A stretch of 64,000 nt of DNA from Alistipes dispar (GCF_006542685.1 NZ_AP019736.1:2096001-2160000), one strand, 5' to 3'. Shown: positions 7,223-15,263, numbered from the stretch's first letter. A program made the numbers and translations. The notes: generated by a model from the letters alone, not told the origin.

Positions 7223-8290
7223 TTATTTCCAGCAGAATGCGCCGGGGATGATTCCCACATAGAACCGGTCGATCTGTTCGCCCTCGGCCGTATAGCGATA
7301 GACGATACCCTGCTGCTGGTAGTCGATGGCGTCGGCCACATAGACGTCGCCGTTGTGCGGATCGACCGTCAGTCCGTAGTATTTCGTGTCGCGGTACTCG
7401 ATGAAGGGGCGCACCGGCACGCGCTCCTCCTCCACCTGCATCCGCCAGATGTCCCTGTTGATCCAGTAGAGCGTGTCGCGCGTTCCGTTGAGCTGCACCT
7501 CCGAGGGCCAGTCGCCCAGCTTGAACCGGAACTGCTTCTCGACCTCGAACGTCGCCGCGTCGATGCGGTAGAGCGACGGGGCTTCGTAGCCGTAGGGCGA
7601 CCCTTCGTAGCCGCCGTCGGTGATCGTCCACAACTTGTGGTTCTTGTCCATCACGAGCGACGTGGGCTGGATGCCGACCGTCAGTTCGTCCACCACCTCG
7701 TCGGTCTCGGTGTCGATCTTCAGGATGCGGTTCTGGTACGACCAGCAATTGACATAGACGTACTTGCCGTACTGCACCATCTGCTCCGTGGAGCCCGATT
7801 CCATCGTCATTCCGGGGCACTCGATGTAGCCCGTGATCTCGTAGCGTTTGGGATTGACGATGAAGATGCGGTTGTCCCAGATCTGCGTCACGTAGGCCTT
7901 TTCGTCCGAAAGGAAGTGGATGTAGCGCGGCGAGGTGAGGTCCGTGATGCGTCCCACCTCCCGGAAGGTGTCGATGTCGATGGCGAAGATGACGTGCGAA
8001 TTGTTCACCACGATCCAGCCCACGCCGTCGCGGACGGTCATCGACTGCGCCACGTCGCCCAGCTTGAAGCCGTTGGCGCGGAAGAAAACCTCGTTCTCCA
8101 CCCGTTTGGTCTTGGGGTCGTAATAGGAGAGCGTGGCGTTGCCGTACTGGAAATTTCCCTCGTTGGTGACGAACAGTCCCCGCCCCGAGGCCGAGAACTC
8201 CTCCGTCGTGCCGTAGTCCCACTTCATGCAGCCCGTGAGCAGCATGAGGCAGCCTGCGGCCGGGAGTGTGTATCGTATGATCCGTTTCAT
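7223..8290 (-). CDS. btuG: Surface B12-capturing beta-propeller lipoprotein, BtuG family
   Basis: A 355-residue lipoprotein (lipobox LLTG-C21) built of YncE/DUF5074-like propeller blades: repeated segments such as GLFVTNEGNFQYGNATLSYY, HVIFAIDIDTFREVGRI, RIFIVNPKRYEITGYI and RILKIDTETDEVVDEL. Bacteroides BtuG proteins bind cobalamin with extreme affinity on the cell surface and pass it to BtuB. The ATG at 8290 gives the signal peptide; the reading frame continues upstream only through the riboswitch leader. It is the first gene after the second cobalamin riboswitch and is immediately followed by btuB, the same order as characterised Bacteroides loci. Confidence 0.9.
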   Translation of the reverse strand: MKRIIRYTLPAAGCLMLLTGCMKWDYGTTEEFSASGRGLFVTNEGNFQYGNATLSYYDPKTKRVENEVFFRANGFKLGDVAQSMTVRDGVGWIVVNNSHVIFAIDIDTFREVGRITDLTSPRYIHFLSDEKAYVTQIWDNRIFIVNPKRYEITGYIECPGMTMESGSTEQMVQYGKYVYVNCWSYQNRILKIDTETDEVVDELTVGIQPTSLVMDKNHKLWTITDGGYEGSPYGYEAPSLYRIDAATFEVEKQFRFKLGDWPSEVQLNGTRDTLYWINRDIWRMQVEEERVPVRPFIEYRDTKYYGLTVDPHNGDVYVADAIDYQQQGIVYRYTAEGEQIDRFYVGIIPGAFCWK

Positions 8291-8411
8291 GTTCCGCAAA
8301 CCGTTCGTTCGGTACGGCGGCGCGCCGGCGGGGCGGCGGGACGGTAGGGAGGGGAGACCGGAGAACGGTGCGCTCCGACGATCCGATTCCGACCCGAAAC
8401 CCGCGGGTGCA

Positions 8412-8592
8412 AATCCGTACGGCAAGGCAGGTCTTCTGACTCGTCCCGTCCGCCGCGCCTTCCCGGTCTGTCCCAGTGGCAAAGAGTGCGGCAAAACAGT
8501 TTCTCCCCGCAGGGGAGGGGACTTACAGCAGCGAGCACTGCTCCGGATTCTCACCGGATTCCCTTTTCATCCGCGCCGCGGAGAACGGCCGG
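8412..8592 (-). ncRNA. Cobalamin riboswitch of the btuGBF operon
   Basis: Read on the minus strand: GGGAATCCGGTGAGAATCC, then GCTGCTGTAAGTCC, TTTGCCACTGGGAC, ACCGGGAAGGCG and the B12 box AGTCAGAAGACCTGCC (8441-8426). It lies about 120 nt upstream of the btuG start and just downstream of a TACCTTTG promoter box. High B12 should switch off btuG, btuB, btuF and the DUF71 gene. Confidence 0.93.
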
Positions 8593-8606
8593 CGCGAAAA
8601 CCTTGC

Positions 8607-8655
8607 GACCGCAAAGGTAGGGAAAAATTCGGAATATTTTGCTACCTTTGCGGTC
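8607..8655. promoter_or_regulatory. Divergent promoters embedded in a perfect inverted repeat
   Basis: GACCGCAAAGGTAG (8607-8620) and CTACCTTTGCGGTC (8642-8655) are a perfect 14-bp inverted repeat separated by 21 bp. Each arm contains the -7 box TACCTTTG, pointing left to the btuG riboswitch (8619-8612) and right to the GT39 gene (8643-8650). The -33 elements are weak on both sides. The symmetry could place both promoters under one dimeric regulator. Confidence 0.6.
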
Positions 8656-8659
8656 CGAT

Positions 8660-10393
8660 ATGAAGGAGTCGCTCAAAAGATCGTTCGCCTCGCTCGGGGC
8701 CGACGGGCTCGTTGCCCTGTGGCTCGGGGTGTGGTGGTGCGCCAACCTGATCGAGGCGGGCTGCACGGAGCTGGCCAACGACGAGGCCTATTACCACATG
8801 TTCGCCCAGCGGCTCGCATGGGGCTATTTCGACCATCCGCCCGTGACGGCGCTGCTCGTGTGGCTCGGGGAGCGGCTCTTCGGCGGCGAGCTGGGCGTGC
8901 GGTTCTTCTTTACCGTGTTGCAGCCGCTCTATCTCTGGGCGTTGTGGAGGCTCGTCCGTCCGGCGGATGCCGTGCGGCGCGATGCGACGCTGTTCGTCAT
9001 GCTTTCGGCCTCGACGCTCCTGTTGCAGCTCTACGGCTTTATCGCCGTGCCCGACGGGCCGCTGCTGGCTTCGTCGGCGGTTTTCCTGTGGACGTTCCGG
9101 AACTTCTCGGAGGGCCGCCGCCTCGCATGGCTCTGGATGGGTGCGGCGATCGCGCTGATGGCTTACAGCAAATACCACGGCGCCCTGGTGCTGCTCTTCG
9201 CCCTGGCGGCCAATCCGCGGCTCTTCGCCCGCCCGGCGCTCTACGCTTCGGGAGCGGTCGCCGCCGTGCTGCTCGTGCCGCACCTCGTGTGGCAGTACCA
9301 CCACGACTGGGCTTCGTTCATCTACCACCTCTCGGCGCGCAACTCGGTTTTCCGTCCGGGCTACGTCGTCGAGTTCCTCGCCAACATGCTGGTGGTTTTC
9401 AATCCCTTCCTCGTGCCGATCTACGTGCAGGCATGGCGGAAGACGCGGCCGCAGTCGGCCGTCGGCCGGGCGCTGAAACTGCTGCCCGCGGCCTTCATCG
9501 GCTTTTTCCTCCTCTCGTCGCTGCGCGGCTACGTGCAGCCGCAGTGGGTGATCGTCTCGGTCTTCGGACTGATCTATGTCGCCTTCGCCTATGTCCGCCG
9601 CCATCCCCGCACGCGGCGGTACGCGATGGCAGCCGGCGGTGCGACCCTGCTGCTCGTCGCCGCCGTGCGTGTCGAGATGATCTTCAATCCGCTGGGACTC
9701 CGTTTCGAGGTCTTCGACAATTCCGAGAGCTACGGCGCCATCGCCGCCGAGGCGCAGGGCCGTCCGGTCGTTTTCCGCCACGGCTACGCCGTCGCGGCCA
9801 AATACGCTTTCTATACGGGCGGCGAAGCCTATTGCCAGCCCAATATCCGCTATCGTACGCACCAATGGCAGTTCCGCGACGACGACTCGCGTTTCGCGGG
9901 CCGCGAAGTGCTCGTCGAGTGTCCCCCCCCCGGGATAGCCGACACGACCGGACGCGTGCGGACCGTCCGGCTGGCGAACGGGCGCAGCTTCACGTGGTTC
10001 GTCGATCCGGATTTCCGCCCCGTGCGCAAGGTCGGCGTCACGATCGGAGGAATGCCCCGGCGCGTCGCTGCGGGCGATACGCTGCGGCTCCGGCTGTGCT
10101 TTTCGAATCCTTACGATTATGCGATCCGTGTGGGCATGGAGCCGCAGGGCGTGCGGCTGTCGATGCTCTGGAAGCACGGCCGCTTCCGCGTCGAGGAGTT
10201 CCCGCTGGAGGACCGTTTCACGATTCCGGCCGGCGGCGAGGTGTCGCACGAGGTGATCTTCCCCGTGCCGCAGCGGCTCTCCGGCGCGCAGTTCGAGGCG
10301 GGCTTCGCCCTGTGCCGCGAGGGCTATACCAACTGGTTCAACGGAAAACCCGTCCGGACGGAGGTCGCGGCGGCGGAATCCGGTAAAGAATGA
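8660..10393 (+). CDS. GT39/ArnT-like membrane glycosyltransferase
   Basis: A 577-residue polytopic inner-membrane protein of the PMT/ArnT superfamily (GT-C fold), which transfers a sugar from a polyprenyl-phosphate donor. The acidic loop motif ELANDEAYYHMFAQRLAWGYFDHPP (about residues 36-60) carries the DE pair expected in the first periplasmic loop. About ten hydrophobic segments follow, and then a soluble C-terminal domain of roughly 200 residues. ATG at 8660 is preferred to the TTG at 8639 because the -7 box TACCTTTG ends at 8650. A C9 run at 9923-9931 lies in the soluble part. The nearby GtrA and polyprenyl-phosphate mannose synthase genes fit a lipid-linked sugar pathway; the acceptor is unknown. 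Confidence 0.85.
   Translation: MKESLKRSFASLGADGLVALWLGVWWCANLIEAGCTELANDEAYYHMFAQRLAWGYFDHPPVTALLVWLGERLFGGELGVRFFFTVLQPLYLWALWRLVRPADAVRRDATLFVMLSASTLLLQLYGFIAVPDGPLLASSAVFLWTFRNFSEGRRLAWLWMGAAIALMAYSKYHGALVLLFALAANPRLFARPALYASGAVAAVLLVPHLVWQYHHDWASFIYHLSARNSVFRPGYVVEFLANMLVVFNPFLVPIYVQAWRKTRPQSAVGRALKLLPAAFIGFFLLSSLRGYVQPQWVIVSVFGLIYVAFAYVRRHPRTRRYAMAAGGATLLLVAAVRVEMIFNPLGLRFEVFDNSESYGAIAAEAQGRPVVFRHGYAVAAKYAFYTGGEAYCQPNIRYRTHQWQFRDDDSRFAGREVLVECPPPGIADTTGRVRTVRLANGRSFTWFVDPDFRPVRKVGVTIGGMPRRVAAGDTLRLRLCFSNPYDYAIRVGMEPQGVRLSMLWKHGRFRVEEFPLEDRFTIPAGGEVSHEVIFPVPQRLSGAQFEAGFALCREGYTNWFNGKPVRTEVAAAESGKE
9923..9931 (+). repeat. C9 homopolymer inside the GT39 gene
   Basis: Nine consecutive C encode Pro-Pro-Pro (VECPPPGIADTT). 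A run of this length is a slippage-prone tract; a one-base change would truncate the C-terminal domain. Confidence 0.6.
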
Positions 10394-10467
10394 AACCCGT
10401 CCCCCGGGAGGGACGACAATATGAGAACGGCGGGCGGTGTGCCGTCCGGTGAGAGAGTCAGTCAGTT

Positions 10468-10839
10468 ATGATCGAACAGTTTTTGAAATTCTGCGTCGTG
10501 GGAGGTTCCGGTCTCTTCGTGGACTTCGGAATCACCTATCTTTGCAAGGAGTGGCTTCGCCTGAACAAGTATGCGGCCAATTCGCTGGGATTCCTTTGCG
10601 CCTCGACGACCAACTATGTCCTGAACCGTCTCTGGACGTTTCACAACGAGAATCCCGACATCGCGGGGCAGTACCTGCGTTTCCTGGGCATCGCGGCCGT
10701 GGGCCTGGCGATCAACAACGCTACGATCTATCTGCTACACAATCGTTTCCGTCTGAATTTCTACCTCGCCAAACTCTTCGCTACGGGCGTGGTGACCTTC
10801 TGGAACTTCTTCATGAACTACTTCTTCACGTTCCTGTAG
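10468..10839 (+). CDS. GtrA family membrane protein
   Basis: A 123-residue protein with four membrane helices. The N-terminal pattern FLKFCVVGGSGLFVDFGITYL and the NYVLNRLWTF and VTFWNFFMNYFFTF segments are the GtrA signature. GtrA-like proteins are thought to move or position polyprenyl-phosphate sugars across the inner membrane. It follows the GT39-like transferase by 74 bases and faces a polyprenyl-phosphate mannose synthase, a common trio for extracytoplasmic glycosylation. Its direct substrate is not shown by sequence. Confidence 0.9.
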   Translation: MIEQFLKFCVVGGSGLFVDFGITYLCKEWLRLNKYAANSLGFLCASTTNYVLNRLWTFHNENPDIAGQYLRFLGIAAVGLAINNATIYLLHNRFRLNFYLAKLFATGVVTFWNFFMNYFFTFL

Positions 10840-10849
10840 GGGCGGGCGT

Positions 10850-11575
10850 TCAGCGGGCGGCTTTTCTCCGTATCTTCCGCAGCGGCAGTCCCAGCACGCC
10901 GAAGAAGGCTTCGCGGAAGATGCCGCCCGACATCTTCGATACGCCCTCGCGGCGTTCGACGAAGATGATCGAGACCTCCTTGAGTTTCAGCCCCAGCCTC
11001 CAGGCCGTGTATTTCATTTCGATCTGGAATCCGTACCCCTTCATGCGCACCGCGTCGAGGTCCATCGTCTCCAGTGCGCGGCGCGAGTAGCAGACGAAGC
11101 CCGCCGTGGCGTCGCGCAACGGCATGCGCGTCACCAGACGCACGTAAACCGAGGCGAAGTAGGACATCAGCAGACGCGACATCGGCCAGTTCACCACGTT
11201 CACGCCCTGCACGTAGCGCGAACCCACCACCACGTCGTACCCTTCGGCCGCCGTGCGGGAGAGGCGCACCAGATCGTCGGGATTGTGCGAGAAGTCGCAG
11301 TCCATTTCGCAAATGTAGTCGAATCCGTGTTCGAGTCCCCAGCGGAATCCCGTGAGGTAGGCCGTGCCGAGCCCCTGTTTTCCGGAGCGTTCCAGGAGGT
11401 GGAGCCTCCCGGGGAACTCCTGCTGGCGTTCCCGGACGATGGCGGCCGTGCCGTCGGGCGACCCGTCGTCGATGACGAGCATTTCGAACGCTTCCTCGAG
11501 CGAGAAGACCTTCGAGATCATCGCCGAGATATTCTCCTTTTCGTTGTAGGTCGGAATGATTACGAGCTTGCGCAT
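10850..11575 (-). CDS. Polyprenol-phosphate mannose synthase-like GT2 glycosyltransferase
   Basis: A 241-residue cytosolic GT2 enzyme related to dolichol-phosphate mannose synthase. It would charge a polyprenyl phosphate with a sugar from a nucleotide donor. IIPTYNEKENI, LVIDDGSPDGT (donor site), EMDCDFSHNPDD (metal site) and GSRYVQGVNVVNWP are diagnostic. The ATG at 11575 begins MRKLVIIPTYNE exactly where family members start; the longer frame upstream is not needed. A TATATTTG box at 11609-11602 supplies a promoter. Convergent with GtrA, ten bases apart. Confidence 0.92.
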   Translation of the reverse strand: MRKLVIIPTYNEKENISAMISKVFSLEEAFEMLVIDDGSPDGTAAIVRERQQEFPGRLHLLERSGKQGLGTAYLTGFRWGLEHGFDYICEMDCDFSHNPDDLVRLSRTAAEGYDVVVGSRYVQGVNVVNWPMSRLLMSYFASVYVRLVTRMPLRDATAGFVCYSRRALETMDLDAVRMKGYGFQIEMKYTAWRLGLKLKEVSIIFVERREGVSKMSGGIFREAFFGVLGLPLRKIRRKAAR

Positions 11576-11601
11576 GGGCGGGACGGTTTTGGTTTCGGGG
11601 G

Positions 11602-11609
11602 CAAATATA
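11602..11609 (-). promoter_or_regulatory. -7 box for the GT2 gene
   Basis: TATATTTG on the minus strand, 26 bases upstream of the ATG and just after the stop of the upstream AlkD-like gene. No TTTG -33 element is evident. Confidence 0.5.
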
Positions 11610-11612
11610 CGA

Positions 11613-12323
11613 TTATTTTGCCATTCCACCCCTCTCCGCCCTGCTTTTTCCGGCACGTTTGAGCCGTCGGAGCGCCTTTTTGTCCGCATCGCTCACCCGG
11701 TAGGACTCCGCGATTTTCCGCAGCGACCTGTTGAACGTCCAGTCGTCGAGCGGGCAGTCCCGCTCCAGCCACCGGCGGGTGATTTCGGGGCATTTCACGA
11801 AGCAGACCGACACGGCCCACGCCACGCCCATCCGGGCGTAGTACCCTTCGTGGCGGACGGCGCCCAGCAGTCCGAGCAACTGCCCGATATGTTCCGCATC
11901 CGCGAAATTGCCCAGCGCCATGACGACGGCGAACCGTATGTCGTACTCCGCTCCGGAGCGGAAATAGGGCCGGATGAAACGCCACATCGGTTCGCGTTCG
12001 GCCGCTTTCAGACGCCAGCAGAAACAGTCGCATACGGCCCAGTTGTCGATCTTCGGCACGAAGCGCGCGACGTGGCGCAGCTTCTCCTCCGGCGTGCATT
12101 TCGCGCAGGCGATGACGAGCCCTTGCAGCAGCCGCTCCTCGAAGTAGAACCCTTCGGCCGTGTCGAGGTAGGCGCGCCACTCCCCGCGGGCGATTTCCCG
12201 GGCGATCCGCCGCAGTTGCGGGATGCGGATGCCGATGACGTGCTTCTCGCCCGGCATCAGCGGCGAGATGAACTCCCGGTAGCGGGGTTCGGCCATTTCG
12301 AGCAGTTGTTCGCGGACGGTCAT
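11613..12323 (-). CDS. DNA alkylation repair protein, AlkD-like
   Basis: A 236-residue all-helical HEAT-like repeat protein of the AlkD/AlkC DNA glycosylase family. IGIRIPQLRRIAREIARGEW, the W-x4-CDCFCW stretch and the RFAVVMALGNF and GYYARMGVAWAVSVCF repeats are typical. AlkD excises bulky or cationic alkylated bases without flipping them. The basic tail (KKALRRLKRAGKSRAERGG) would suit DNA contact. It starts 13 bases after the stop of an unrelated lipoprotein gene and probably shares its transcript. Confidence 0.9.
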   Translation of the reverse strand: MTVREQLLEMAEPRYREFISPLMPGEKHVIGIRIPQLRRIAREIARGEWRAYLDTAEGFYFEERLLQGLVIACAKCTPEEKLRHVARFVPKIDNWAVCDCFCWRLKAAEREPMWRFIRPYFRSGAEYDIRFAVVMALGNFADAEHIGQLLGLLGAVRHEGYYARMGVAWAVSVCFVKCPEITRRWLERDCPLDDWTFNRSLRKIAESYRVSDADKKALRRLKRAGKSRAERGGMAK

Positions 12324-12336
12324 CGTGCGGCGCGGG

Positions 12337-13221
12337 TCATTCGCGGCGGGTGACGGTGCGGTAGCAGCCGATGCCGCACACCTCGGTCGAAATTTCGCCC
12401 ACGCCGTTTCCGGCCTTGGCGTTTATGCCCGTCTGCACCTTCACGTAGTCGATCTGCGGCAGGTCGGCCGGTTGCCCGTCCGCATCCACGGCGTCGGCGA
12501 TCCGGAAGCGGTTCTTCGCTCCCGTGCGGTCGGTCGCGGACCAGTTGTCGGCATAGCCCCATCCGAAGGCGGTCATGATGTATTTGTTGGCGGCCTCGTC
12601 GAAGGTCACGTTGTCGGGCAGCCGGATGCCGCGGTAGGTGAGCGACGGAACCCATGCCGGAACATAGCTTGCCTGGGAGTGCACGCCGATGCGGTCTATG
12701 GTTCCCTTTCCGTCGCGGTTGTCGTGCCATTCGGCCGCGATGCCCTCCTCGTCCGACGGGGCGTAGGTCGCTTCGTAGTCGTAGATCGTTTCGTCGTTGT
12801 CGTCCTCGCTGCCGCGCAGCCGGTACCATGTGCCCGGTGCGCCGTTCTCCCGCACGGCGACCCAGACGACTCCCGGCTCCGAGGAGCCGTCGAAGGCGTT
12901 GCCCGTCACATAGAGGTCGTATCCGCCCGTGTTAGCGACCGGTTCGTCGAATTCGGCGACGATATATCCGCCCCAGCCGCCCAGCGAGACGTAGAGTCCC
13001 CGGGAGAGCCGCTCTTCGGCGTATGCGACGGCCTCTTCGGGCGTCGTGATCGTCCGGTCGCCGAATCCGGCGTCGGTGCTGTTGATGAACTGTCCCGGTG
13101 CGGGAGTGTACTCCGTGACGGCGGAGGCCGGTTCCTCGACCTCGACGGTCGAGGTCTTCTCGCTCGTGTTGCAGGCGGCCGCCGCTGCGGCCAGCAGAAG
13201 CAGGCAGGCGTATTTTCCCAT
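12337..13221 (-). CDS. Secreted lipoprotein of the Bacteroidota cell-surface (PKD-like) type
   Basis: A 294-residue lipoprotein (signal ending AAAAAC17). The core SLGGWGGYIVAEFDEPVANTGGYDLYVTGNAF, the EPGVVWVAVRENG segment and a C-terminal ADNWSATDRTGAKNRFRIADAVDADG region resemble a family annotated only as cell-surface or PKD-domain protein. From memory, relatives often occur in Bacteroides loci with YncE-like/BtuG proteins and TonB receptors, so a link to B12 or another surface ligand is possible. No cobalamin riboswitch precedes it here; the leader holds only a plain TATTTTTG promoter box. Function unknown. Confidence 0.75.
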   Translation of the reverse strand: MGKYACLLLLAAAAAACNTSEKTSTVEVEEPASAVTEYTPAPGQFINSTDAGFGDRTITTPEEAVAYAEERLSRGLYVSLGGWGGYIVAEFDEPVANTGGYDLYVTGNAFDGSSEPGVVWVAVRENGAPGTWYRLRGSEDDNDETIYDYEATYAPSDEEGIAAEWHDNRDGKGTIDRIGVHSQASYVPAWVPSLTYRGIRLPDNVTFDEAANKYIMTAFGWGYADNWSATDRTGAKNRFRIADAVDADGQPADLPQIDYVKVQTGINAKAGNGVGEISTEVCGIGCYRTVTRRE

Positions 13222-13311
13222 GCTCTTGTCTTTTTATGGTGCGTTTCGTCCCGGCGTGCGCGGACGCTCCGCCGGAATCCGGTTCTCGCGGGCGCTTTCG
13301 CCCCGCCGGGG

Positions 13312-13372
13312 CAAAAATACGCTTTTTTCCGCGATTGCCGTCCCTGTTGCCCGGGAAAAAAGGTTACCTTTG
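13312..13372. promoter_or_regulatory. Divergent -7 boxes
   Basis: TATTTTTG on the minus strand (13319-13312) serves the lipoprotein/AlkD pair. TACCTTTG on the plus strand (13365-13372) lies 16 bases before the GNAT start. -33 elements are weak on both. Confidence 0.55.
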
Positions 13373-13388
13373 CACAAATATCGGAATT

Positions 13389-13973
13389 ATGGCGGATTTC
13401 TGCATTCGGGAGGTTCGGGAGACGACGCCTCCGCTGCTCGATGCCTTCGCGGCGCTGATGCCGCAGCTCTCTGCGGGGCTGGAGGCCCCCTCGGCGGCTG
13501 CGCTGGAGCGGATCGTGCGCTCGCCTTCGGCGGCGATGTTCGCGGCCTGGCGGGACGGTGCGGCGGTCGGGGCGCTGACGCTCGTGTGGTACGACGTGCC
13601 CTCGGGCCGCAAGGGCTGGATCGAGGATGTCGTGGTCGATGCCTCGGCCCGCGGGGCGGGCGTGGGAGAGGCCCTCGTGCGCGCCGCTCTGGAACGTGCC
13701 GCACGTGAGGGCGTCGAACGCGTGATGCTCACTTCGCGTCCTGCGCGCCGGGCGGCCCGGGCGCTCTATCGCAAGGTCGGATTCGAAGAGGCGGAGACTT
13801 CGGTCTTCGTCCGCAGGACGACGGGGCAGGTGCTGGGGCAGACCGGAAAGATCGCCGTCGGGACGGCGGGGAACGAACTGGCGGAGGAGGCCGGGGAACA
13901 GGCGGCCGGCCTTCTCTCCGAAGCCGGCCGGCAGATGGAAAAACCGAAATCCTCCGCCTCGGACGAACGATAA
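13389..13973 (+). CDS. GNAT family N-acetyltransferase with C-terminal tail
   Basis: A 194-residue cytosolic acetyltransferase. The GNAT core covers about residues 1-145: IEDVVVDASARGAGVGEALV holds the R-G-x-G-x-G/A acetyl-CoA loop, and SRPARRAARALYRKVGFEEAETSVFVR closes the fold. About 50 extra residues follow (TGQVLGQTGKIAVG...), low in complexity and of unknown role. The ATG at 13389 follows a TACCTTTG box and starts at the natural beginning of the domain. It ends three bases before lysO and should be cotranscribed. Substrate unknown. Confidence 0.85.
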   Translation: MADFCIREVRETTPPLLDAFAALMPQLSAGLEAPSAAALERIVRSPSAAMFAAWRDGAAVGALTLVWYDVPSGRKGWIEDVVVDASARGAGVGEALVRAALERAAREGVERVMLTSRPARRAARALYRKVGFEEAETSVFVRRTTGQVLGQTGKIAVGTAGNELAEEAGEQAAGLLSEAGRQMEKPKSSASDER

Positions 13974-13976
13974 TCC

Positions 13977-14894
13977 ATGCTCACCGTTTTCGCCGTCATT
14001 CTGTGCGGTATCCTGACAGGACGCCTGCTGCGCGGCCGGCGCCTCGCCTTTCTGCCGCGTCTCATTACGGCGGTCATCTGGCTGCTGCTGTTCCTTCTCG
14101 GTGTCGAAGTGGGAGGCGATCCCGCCGTCGTGGGGGGATTGGCGACGCTCGGCGTCGCGGCCTTCGTCCTTTTCGGCTGCTCGGTCGCGGGCAGCGTCGC
14201 CGCCTCGTGGCTCTTGTGGCGCCGTATCCGACTGCGGACGCAGCCTTCCGAGACTGCCGGCGGGCCGGCGGAGAAGTCTCCTTCGTCGCTTTGGTCGGCT
14301 TTGAAAGGCAGCCTGGTGATCGTGGCCTTCTTCGCTGCGGGGTGTCTCGTCGGGCTGTTCGCACCGTTCGATCCTGCGGAGTCGCAGGTCAGCGTGCTGG
14401 TGCTCTACGCGTTGATGTTCTTCGTGGGCACGACGCTGGGACACGATGCCACGCTCGCCTCCCGCGTGCGGCGGCTCGATCCCCGGCTGGCGCTGCTGCC
14501 CGCGGCCACGGCCGCGGGAACGCTCGCGGGAGCCGCACTCGCCGCGCCGTTCATACCCTGGTCGCTGACCGATTCGCTGGCCGTCGGGGCGGGATTCGGC
14601 TACTACTCGCTGTCGAGCATCTTCATCGCCGACCTCCGGGGACCCGAGCTGGCGACCGTCGCGCTGCTGTGCAACGTCATGCGCGAAATCTTCACGCTGC
14701 TCGCCGCACCGCTCGTGGCGCGGCGGGCCGGACCGCTGGCCGCCGTGTCGATCGGCGGGGCCACGACCTTCGACACGACGTTGCCCGTCATCACCCGTGC
14801 GGCGGGTGCGCCCTATGCCGTGGTGTCGATTTTCCACGGCTGCGTGCTGGATTTCAGCGTACCGTTTCTGGTGACTTTCTTCTGTACCCTCTGA
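13977..14894 (+). CDS. lysO: Lysine exporter LysO family protein
   Basis: A 305-residue inner-membrane protein with about eight hydrophobic segments. The internal duplication and the motifs GVEVGGDPAVVGGLATLG, the GFGYYSLSSIFIADLRGPELATVALLCNVMREIFTL stretch and GGATTFDTTLP are those of LysO (YbjE, DUF340), which exports lysine and toxic analogues such as thialysine in E. coli. Family members run about 300 residues. It follows a GNAT gene by three bases, and its 3' end lies five bases from the convergent regulator gene. Confidence 0.9.
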   Translation: MLTVFAVILCGILTGRLLRGRRLAFLPRLITAVIWLLLFLLGVEVGGDPAVVGGLATLGVAAFVLFGCSVAGSVAASWLLWRRIRLRTQPSETAGGPAEKSPSSLWSALKGSLVIVAFFAAGCLVGLFAPFDPAESQVSVLVLYALMFFVGTTLGHDATLASRVRRLDPRLALLPAATAAGTLAGAALAAPFIPWSLTDSLAVGAGFGYYSLSSIFIADLRGPELATVALLCNVMREIFTLLAAPLVARRAGPLAAVSIGGATTFDTTLPVITRAAGAPYAVVSIFHGCVLDFSVPFLVTFFCTL

Positions 14895-14899
14895 CGGGG

Positions 14900-15184
14900 C
14901 TATCGGCCGATGTAGCTCCTGAGCGCCTCGACGTATTCGGCGAAGGCGTCGCGGCCGGCATCGGTGATGCGGCAGACGGTGCAGGGCATCCTGCCCCGGA
15001 ATGTCTTCTCGATGGCTATGTACCCCGCTTTGGCGAGTTTGTCGAGCTGCACGGAGAGATTGCCTGCCGTGGCTCCCGTCTGGCGGCGTATGAAGACGAA
15101 GTCGGCGCTCTCGACCCCTATGAGTATCGACATGACGGCCAGCCGCAGCTCCGAGTGCAGCAGGGGATTCAGTTCCTTGAACAT
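14900..15184 (-). CDS. Winged-helix transcriptional regulator (HTH_34/MarR-like)
   Basis: A 94-residue single-domain DNA-binding protein. LHSELRLAVMSIL, then FVFIRRQTGATAGNLSVQLDKLAKAGYIAIEKTF (recognition helix and wing) and CTVCRITDAGRDAFAEYVEAL form a complete winged helix of the kind found in small ArsR/MarR-like regulators of Bacteroidota. In other genomes such regulators often sit with a small multi-helix membrane protein, as here (15264-15854). They probably form one operon, with autoregulation likely but unproven. Confidence 0.85.
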   Translation of the reverse strand: MFKELNPLLHSELRLAVMSILIGVESADFVFIRRQTGATAGNLSVQLDKLAKAGYIAIEKTFRGRMPCTVCRITDAGRDAFAEYVEALRSYIGR

Positions 15185-15258
15185 GACTTGCGGTCGAAGA
15201 TGCGGACGATGGGTTCCGATGCCTCCTTTTCTCGGAGATTCTTGTCGTTTTCCTCCAT
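15169..15258 (-). CDS. Possible 29-aa peptide between the membrane protein and regulator genes
   Basis: ATG at 15258 gives a 29-codon charged peptide (MEENDKNLREKE...) that starts five bases after the membrane-protein stop and overlaps the first 16 bases of the regulator gene. It could couple translation of the two genes or be chance. There is no homology argument. Confidence 0.3.
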   Translation of the reverse strand: MEENDKNLREKEASEPIVRIFDRKSCSRN

Positions 15259-15263
15259 GCCGG

